19,090 nucleotides of DNA from NCBI GenBank assembly GCA_036513895.1, contig DATBYF010000101.1:1-19090 (forward strand), read 5' to 3'. The translations under genes were made by a program, and so were the position numbers. The notes below the pieces were generated by a model. It did not search any database. It saw nothing but the letters and a program-made list of their open reading frames with translations, and had not been told where the DNA came from. The stretch is from Palsa-147 sp036513895. GTDB taxonomy: Bacteria > Acidobacteriota > Terriglobia > Acidiferrales > UBA7541. Positions 14,496 through 19,090 of the stretch are shown here, in pieces (position 1 is the stretch's first letter; every line of letters starts with the position of its first letter).

Positions 14496-16490
14496 TCAGT
14501 TATTTAATCGTCGAATTTGGCTGATCTTATCTAGCCAGACCTGCTCGAATGAAAGGAAGCGCCGGATTCGCGGTATCACGTCTTGCGCGCTGTTCGAGTT
14601 TGCCGTCAGAACATCGCCGATTTCGAAGTGAAGGCGCGCGCTCGCAGAGACAGTGTCCGACAGTTGATTCCACATGAAGTACCGCGAGCCTGAGTAGTAG
14701 CCGTCCGTTCCGAAAGTTTGACGGGCGAGGAAGAATGTTGTGCGTTGGGCTAGCGCTGGATTCCAAATCGCCGTGCCCTGTTCCAATTCCCGCCTTCGAT
14801 CCACACCCAGAAGGTCCAGCAGCGTCGGTGCAATGTCGATGTGCGATGTAAGCCAGTTGATTTTCAGCGGCGCTTCGAGCGCCTTTGGCGCGTAAATTCG
14901 CATGGGAACGTGAAAGGAGTAATCGTCGAGAGTGCCTCCGACGAAATTCGGATCTTCATGTTGAGTGCGGATGCCGTGATCGCCAAAGATAGCGATGACC
15001 GTGTTTTTGAGTTGGTTGTGTTGCTCAAGCAGCGCGACAATTTCTCCCAACCACGCATCTTCGCGAACAAGAATGCGCCGATTTCGCGTCGCGATGTCCA
15101 CAGTGCCGACGTCAGGAAATCCATCGGGATACGGCAGATGGCTGATTTGAAAAGCGAAGGCCGCGAAGAAGGGCTGGCCGCTGGAGAGCCAATGCTCGAT
15201 GTCGCGTTTGCCATCGTCGAGAACAGCCAGATCGCGGGCGACACGCTCTGCTTTCCAATCCGGAGATAAGCCCGCAGGCCACCTCGCTTTAATTTCATTC
15301 GGATCTGGCGAGACCTCCTGGCTGAAACCGAAGCCCCGAAATGTTTCGACGGCCGCATCGCCGTGCTGCGGCGAAGGAAGGTAAAGCGCCGTCGCGTATT
15401 CGTGCGCTCGGAGCACCGTTGGAAGGCCCGGCGCGATTGCATCCGGGTGTTCTTCGGCGAAAGTGTGCGTTCCATCGAGCGGATACGACGATGCAAAAGC
15501 TGAAAACAAAGCTTGATTGGTGTAAGGGTAAGTCGTGAAGTGCTGTGTGGCGATGAAAGAATTCGATTCGAGGCGGCGAAGAGTGGGGAGTTCCGTCAGA
15601 GGGTCTTCGGACGGCAGAAATCGTGCGGGCTCCGTTTCAAGCGCGAGAACGATCAGGTTTGCCCCGCGCATCGATCCAAAATACGGCGATTCGGGGAGTA
15701 CGGGCGGAGCAATCACCATCTCACGATATCGAGCCGACAACTGATCGAGTGTAAGTGCTTCGAATTCACGCGCGTTTATTGCGCCCGGTGCCCAAAGCGC
15801 GGCGAGCGATCGCACCAGAATATTTTCGTGGTAGGGAGTTCCTGGAATACGCGGCCACCAGGCAAGTCCGGCGAGCATAATTGTTCCTGCGACATAAACA
15901 CTGGCCGCGTCGCGCCATATTTCTGCATGTCGCACCGACGCGGCGGAGTTCTTGTCCTTATAGGCGGCCCAAACGAGGATGGCAGTTAATACGGCGAGTG
16001 CACCCAACAAAATATAGAACTCGCGAGTGAACAAGTAAGACTTGTTTGCGCCTGGATCGTGAATTCCCCACGAAAGCGCGACGCGGAACATCGCAAACGA
16101 AACGAAATCACCCACCTCTTCGAGCGAGCGGGCTTGCACGAAGACAACCAGCGACGCAGCGAAACAAATGACAGCCATAAAGATCAATCGCCATATGCGT
16201 GTTAGGTAGTGAAGGACCATCAGAAGGACAAAAGGCACGATGAGAAATAGCCAGAGGATTTCACTGCGAAAAAATGTCAGGCGTTCGGCAATTGTGAGAC
16301 CGGGAAAGCCGGTGCCTTCCACGCGCCCGAGATGGCGTGCGACCACACGAAAGCCACGCCCGTTGGCGAGCGTCAGCAATTTCGTGAGGATGCAGAGAAA
16401 TGCTGGAACGAACCACGCAATGACATATCGCGCGCCTGAAATCCACCTCGATTGACCGTGGGTGGAACCCGACGGCTGCGCAGAATTCAC
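14496..16490 (-). CDS. membrane sulfatase/alkaline-phosphatase-fold transferase (LtaS/EptA-like)
   Basis: Integral-membrane enzyme of 664 aa. About five N-terminal helices (near 22-42, 78-96, 100-119, 156-176, 195-212) precede a periplasmic sulfatase-fold domain from about 275. Visible metal and catalytic positions are NLIVLALETE (Glu285), YTNQALFSAF with candidate nucleophile Thr324, SHLPYP (His451) and IFGDHG (Asp504-His505). This layout matches phosphoglycerol or phosphoethanolamine transferases that modify lipoteichoic acid, lipid A or LPS core; true sulfatase activity is less likely because no CxPxR formylglycine motif is seen. The start is GTG at 16490, overlapping the heptose-kinase stop by 4 bases (GTGA). 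This coupling to LPS-core genes suggests addition of a phospho-group to LPS, which is an inference. Confidence 0.85.
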   Translation of the reverse strand: MNSAQPSGSTHGQSRWISGARYVIAWFVPAFLCILTKLLTLANGRGFRVVARHLGRVEGTGFPGLTIAERLTFFRSEILWLFLIVPFVLLMVLHYLTRIWRLIFMAVICFAASLVVFVQARSLEEVGDFVSFAMFRVALSWGIHDPGANKSYLFTREFYILLGALAVLTAILVWAAYKDKNSAASVRHAEIWRDAASVYVAGTIMLAGLAWWPRIPGTPYHENILVRSLAALWAPGAINAREFEALTLDQLSARYREMVIAPPVLPESPYFGSMRGANLIVLALETEPARFLPSEDPLTELPTLRRLESNSFIATQHFTTYPYTNQALFSAFASSYPLDGTHTFAEEHPDAIAPGLPTVLRAHEYATALYLPSPQHGDAAVETFRGFGFSQEVSPDPNEIKARWPAGLSPDWKAERVARDLAVLDDGKRDIEHWLSSGQPFFAAFAFQISHLPYPDGFPDVGTVDIATRNRRILVREDAWLGEIVALLEQHNQLKNTVIAIFGDHGIRTQHEDPNFVGGTLDDYSFHVPMRIYAPKALEAPLKINWLTSHIDIAPTLLDLLGVDRRRELEQGTAIWNPALAQRTTFFLARQTFGTDGYYSGSRYFMWNQLSDTVSASARLHFEIGDVLTANSNSAQDVIPRIRRFLSFEQVWLDKISQIRRLNN

Positions 16491-17569
16491 TTCGAGCGGC
16501 CTCTTGCGGGGTTCGAGGCGCCGCGGATTGCGGCAATCAATTCGTTGGGACCGAGTGTCGCAGTGCCGAGTTTGGTAACCACAACGCCGGCGGCAGAATT
16601 TCCAAGAGTTGCACCTTCGCGCATGCTCGCGCCGGCTGCGACGGCGAGCGCGAGCGTTGCGAGAACCGTGTCACCGGCCCCGGTTACATCATAAACTTCG
16701 CTGCCGGGTCCTGATCTTCGCTCGCCGTGCTGGCCGATTGGGCGCTCGCGACTCGTCGCGGCAACGTGAAATGAATTCGACGAGTGTCGTTCGCACACGG
16801 TTAGGCCATCGCCTCCGCGCGTGATGACCACGGCCGAGCAGCCAAAGTGGGCCAGCAGCGCACGGCCTCCAGCCTCCACTGAAGCGTCGTCGTTGAGCGT
16901 GCTAGCCACAAGAAATCCGGCTTCCTTGCTGTTACAAACTATCGTGGTCGCGCCGCGGTAGGTTGGAAGCCGGGACCATTTCGGCTTGACGAAGACTGGC
17001 ACTTCCCTTTTCGCGCATGCAGCCAGGATCGGATCGATTAAACCGTCCGTAATAGCGCCTTTGTCATAATCCGAAATAATTAGCGCATCGAGACTCGGGA
17101 TTGCTTTCAGGATGCGACGTGAGAGTTTCCACTCGGCGTCCGCGTCCAGTGGAAATTGCGATTCGCGATCCACGCGCACCACTTGTTGTTGACGAGCAAT
17201 GATTCGCGTTTTCAAAGTTGTCGGGCGATCGCTGTCGGTGACGATTCCTTTTGTCGCAAGCTTCGCAGTCCTCATGGAGTTCAGTAGCGATTCGCCGGCT
17301 TCATCGGAGCCGATGATTCCGAACGAATCCACGCGTGCGCCCAGCGCAACGAGATTGGCGGCGACGTTCCCTGCACCACCGAGGCATTCCGTCTGCTTCG
17401 TAAACTCGACCACCGGAACGGCAGCTTCGGGCGAAAGCCTCGTCGCCGTGCCCCAGATATAGCGATCGAGCATCCAGTCGCCTATCACGGCCACGCGGCG
17501 GCCGCGAAACTTTGCCACGAGGCCGGCGAGGCGTGCAGGAGAGATTTGAATTGGGCTTCGGCTGGCCAT
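16487..17569 (-). CDS. rfaE1: D-glycero-D-manno-heptose-7-phosphate kinase (PfkB family)
   Basis: This enzyme phosphorylates heptose 7-phosphate at C1, a step toward ADP-heptose for the LPS inner core. The 360-aa PfkB fold starts with VAVIGDWMLDRYIWG (26-40). Substrate-site GGAGNVAANLVALG lies at 64-77, SDYDKG at 166-171, VFVKPKWSR at 192-200 and catalytic DVTGAGDT at 294-301 (base Asp300). It contains only the kinase half; no nucleotidyltransferase domain is fused and the adenylyltransferase is not in this window. Compared with the usual spacing, about 18 extra residues (around 272-289, rich in Arg/Gly) precede the catalytic motif. ATG 17569 follows the heptosyltransferase stop by 1 base, and its own stop overlaps the next start by 4, showing a tightly coupled operon. 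Confidence 0.9.
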   Translation of the reverse strand: MASRSPIQISPARLAGLVAKFRGRRVAVIGDWMLDRYIWGTATRLSPEAAVPVVEFTKQTECLGGAGNVAANLVALGARVDSFGIIGSDEAGESLLNSMRTAKLATKGIVTDSDRPTTLKTRIIARQQQVVRVDRESQFPLDADAEWKLSRRILKAIPSLDALIISDYDKGAITDGLIDPILAACAKREVPVFVKPKWSRLPTYRGATTIVCNSKEAGFLVASTLNDDASVEAGGRALLAHFGCSAVVITRGGDGLTVCERHSSNSFHVAATSRERPIGQHGERRSGPGSEVYDVTGAGDTVLATLALAVAAGASMREGATLGNSAAGVVVTKLGTATLGPNELIAAIRGASNPARGRSK

Positions 17570-17570
17570 T

Positions 17571-18641
17571 TCAGATGGTCGCGATTCCGCGATTCTTCGC
17601 GACGGCCACGTTATCCGAGCTGAGCCCGAACGGATGCATTGCCAGCAGCGATTCGCAGGCCTCTCGAACTTGCTCGATAGTTACCGACGCGATGCCTTTC
17701 GGATCACCCTCATTTTGCACCACGCGGTGATCGGCTTGCCAGGGCCGCCAATAAGTTGAGTTGGTCGATCCGAAGATGACAACTGCAGGGATGTTCATTG
17801 CTGCGGCCAGATGGCTTGGGCCTGTATCGTTTCCGACGAAGAATTTTGCGCCAGCAATGAGTGCAATCAGCTCACGCAGATCGAGTGAGTCGAGAACGAC
17901 TCCTGAATCGCCGAACTGCGCCGCGGCTGTTTTCGCCATTTGGTATTCGCCGGGGCCGAGATTGACGACGGATCTCAATCCGTGAGATTTCCACAGCGAT
18001 TGCGAGGTCGCTGCAAAGTTCTCAAGCGGCCATTGTTTCGTAACGTGGCGCGCGCCAGGTTGCATAACCGCATAAGGATCGCCGGGGGAGATGCCGAGCG
18101 CCTGCAATTTCTTTGCAACGCTAGCGCGGGCATCGGCTTGCGGAAAGACTTCTGAGCGCGGAATTGGACCTCGTGGAAGTCCCGTCCAGTAGAATTGCGT
18201 CATTCGCTGCTCGACTGAGTGAACCTGAAGCGTGCCGTAGAATTCGGCAGCGTCGGGAGCGTGGACATTGTATAGCAATCCAAATTGACGGCCTTTCCAG
18301 CTGACTCGGTTTTTGGCTCCCGATGCGGCCGTAAGAAACGCGCTTGTTGGTCCCCCGTGGTGGTTATACGCGATGGGAAAATTTCTGCGGTAGAGGCTTT
18401 TTGCAGTTGAGAAGAACGATCCCGCGAGCAAAATTTCATGCACCGCGGGATTACCTTCAAGAACCGCGGCGCAGCCGGGCTCTACGAGCACGGAAATACG
18501 CAAGTCCGGCCGCCATGAATAAAGCGCTGAGATCGCGGGTGTGAGCAGCACAACATCACCGACCGATCGCAGACGGATGACGAGAACCTCCGCGCCGCGC
18601 GGAAGCCCAGGGAGGAGAGACGCTGGATCACTCGGGTTCAA
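17571..18641 (-). CDS. ADP-heptose:LPS heptosyltransferase-like glycosyltransferase (GT9)
   Basis: Transfers heptose from ADP-heptose onto the LPS core at the cytoplasmic face. Taking the TTG at 18641 gives 356 aa, a usual GT9 length. The N-terminal Rossmann half opens with EVLVIRLRSVGDVVLLTP, including the putative catalytic Asp29; the C-terminal half has PGARHVTKQWP (Lys202) and the nucleotide-sugar motif FVGNDTGPSHLAAA (Asp272). The start is uncertain. An in-frame ATG at 18728 adds 29 residues with no family resemblance and would overlap the preceding gene by 101 bases, whereas TTG 18641 overlaps it by only 14. It is followed by the heptose kinase gene after 1 base. Acceptor position (WaaC- or WaaF-like) is not resolved. 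Confidence 0.85.
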   Translation of the reverse strand: MNPSDPASLLPGLPRGAEVLVIRLRSVGDVVLLTPAISALYSWRPDLRISVLVEPGCAAVLEGNPAVHEILLAGSFFSTAKSLYRRNFPIAYNHHGGPTSAFLTAASGAKNRVSWKGRQFGLLYNVHAPDAAEFYGTLQVHSVEQRMTQFYWTGLPRGPIPRSEVFPQADARASVAKKLQALGISPGDPYAVMQPGARHVTKQWPLENFAATSQSLWKSHGLRSVVNLGPGEYQMAKTAAAQFGDSGVVLDSLDLRELIALIAGAKFFVGNDTGPSHLAAAMNIPAVVIFGSTNSTYWRPWQADHRVVQNEGDPKGIASVTIEQVREACESLLAMHPFGLSSDNVAVAKNRGIATI

Positions 18642-18801
18642 TGCGCGCTTCGTCCACCAACATGACGGGGATGTCGTTCTGGATAGGATAAACTCGCCGG
18701 CACTTCGGACACCGCAAGCCCTCCCCATCCTCGGTCAGTTTCACCGGAGTTAAGTCTTTGGGGCAAGCAAGAATGTCGAGCAAGTCCTGAGGAACTGCCA
18801 T
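18628..18801 (-). CDS. Trm112/YcaR-like small zinc-ribbon protein
   Basis: A 57-aa protein of the Trm112 family. In eukaryotes and archaea Trm112 activates methyltransferases; the bacterial YcaR-like members often sit beside lipid A or LPS genes, with unclear function. MAVPQDLLDILACP opens the family pattern, Cys13, Cys31 and Cys34 (CPKC) form most of a zinc knuckle, and YPIQNDIPVMLVDEA is the conserved C-terminal strand. The fourth expected Cys is replaced by Asp16 (CPKD), a common variation in bacterial members. ATG 18801 is preferred over one at 18840 because GGGGAGGAG lies 4 bases before it. It is first in the LPS operon and overlaps the heptosyltransferase start. Confidence 0.85.
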   Translation of the reverse strand: MAVPQDLLDILACPKDLTPVKLTEDGEGLRCPKCRRVYPIQNDIPVMLVDEARIEPE

Positions 18802-18805
18802 TGAA

Positions 18806-18814
18806 CTCCTCCCC
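18806..18814 (-). promoter_or_regulatory. Shine-Dalgarno of the Trm112-like gene
   Basis: GGGGAGGAG on the minus strand, 4 bases before ATG 18801. It settles the start in favour of the 57-aa form. Confidence 0.7.
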
Positions 18815-18820
18815 GGCTGA

Positions 18821-18850
18821 ACTCTAGCAAACGCGTGCAACCAAGAGCAA
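18821..18850 (-). promoter_or_regulatory. possible promoter of the LPS operon
   Basis: TTGCTC (18845-18850) and TAGAGT (18821-18826) on the minus strand are separated by 18 bases, giving a predicted start near 18814, just before the Shine-Dalgarno. The match is moderate. Transcription could instead read through from the partial gene 67 bp upstream. Confidence 0.35.
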
Positions 18851-18868
18851 CCACTCTGGATTCTTTTA

Positions 18869-19090
18869 CTAGCGCAGCTTTTCCGCGCGCAAAGTCAAGT
18901 TGCCTCGCCATGGAGTCCCGGACGTCAGCTCAACGGGCCACACTGCGAGAATCTGCGAACCTTGATAGACGCGCTCAAATCCGCTTTCAGAATCTGAGAC
19001 CGTTTCGATCGGAGCGATCCAATATTCGTGTGCGCTCGGAGCCGAGAGCGTGGCCGCTATATTTTGGTATTCGTCAACGATTCGCATTTC
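18869..19090 (-). CDS. unidentified protein, 3' end only (runs off the window)
   Basis: An open frame ends with a stop at 18869 and remains open to the right edge. At least 72 codons are visible, from a Met at 19087 that may be internal rather than the start. The segment reads ATLSAPSAHEYWIAPIETV, then VYQGSQILAVWPVELTSG, and ends in a polar LTLRAEKLR. It looks like a beta-rich globular domain with no transmembrane helix. No family was recognised. It is co-oriented with the LPS operon and separated from it by 67 bp. Confidence 0.5.
   Translation of the reverse strand, partial: EMRIVDEYQNIAATLSAPSAHEYWIAPIETVSDSESGFERVYQGSQILAVWPVELTSGTPWRGNLTLRAEKLR

Noticed and set aside
17571..18728. Longer form of the heptosyltransferase starting at ATG 18728
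   Set aside because: The added 29 residues have no family resemblance and would overlap the Trm112-like gene by 101 bases.
1..19090. CRISPR array, insertion sequence, defence island or biosynthetic cluster
   Set aside because: No regularly spaced repeats, transposase, terminal repeats, or recognised defence or biosynthetic core genes were found in either strand.

Overview
The window reads as ordinary chromosome of a GC-rich Gram-negative bacterium, most likely an Acidobacteriota of the Terriglobia/Koribacter type. This is inferred from gene content: a cytosolic Ser/Thr kinase fused to a TolB-like domain and TPRs, a TonB-dependent receptor with an N-terminal carboxypeptidase-regulatory-like domain, a secreted M13 peptidase, and heptose-based LPS genes. 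No phage, insertion sequence, CRISPR array or rRNA was seen. Coding density is high.

Layout. 1-127: non-coding, with two perfect hairpins. 128-670 (-): bactofilin. 984-2891 (+): sodium:solute symporter. 2968-9875 (-): three large co-oriented genes, in transcription order a Ser/Thr kinase with TPRs, an M13 metallopeptidase and a TonB-dependent receptor. The gaps of 76-109 bp between them argue against tight coupling. 9998-10513 (-): a small putative lipoprotein behind a near-consensus promoter. 10815-13588 (+): a two-gene dedicated sortase system, with a VIT/vWA sortase-target protein overlapped by 4 bases by a class GN sortase. 13663-13739 (-): tRNA-Arg(CCG). 13944-14484 (+): a possible 34-codon membrane peptide overlapping a 149-aa single-pass membrane protein. 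14496-18801 (-): a tight envelope operon, in transcription order a Trm112/YcaR-like zinc-ribbon protein, a GT9 heptosyltransferase, heptose-7-phosphate kinase and a membrane sulfatase-fold transferase. 18869-19090 (-): the 3' end of an unidentified gene that runs off the window.

How the genes work together. The 14496-18801 operon plausibly makes and decorates the LPS inner core. The kinase supplies phosphorylated heptose for ADP-heptose, the GT9 enzyme transfers heptose, and the membrane enzyme may add a phospho-substituent in the periplasm. The sortase pair is self-contained: a surface or periplasmic vWA protein carrying a C-terminal sorting signal next to its own transpeptidase. The symporter, receptor and peptidase suggest uptake and peptide turnover, but their substrates cannot be read from sequence.

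The most notable items are the minimal class GN sortase system with an unusual sorting motif, the apparently leaderless GTG-initiated kinase gene, and the coupled LPS operon ending in a sulfatase-fold transferase. Nothing in the window clearly amounts to an undescribed defence or mobile system.
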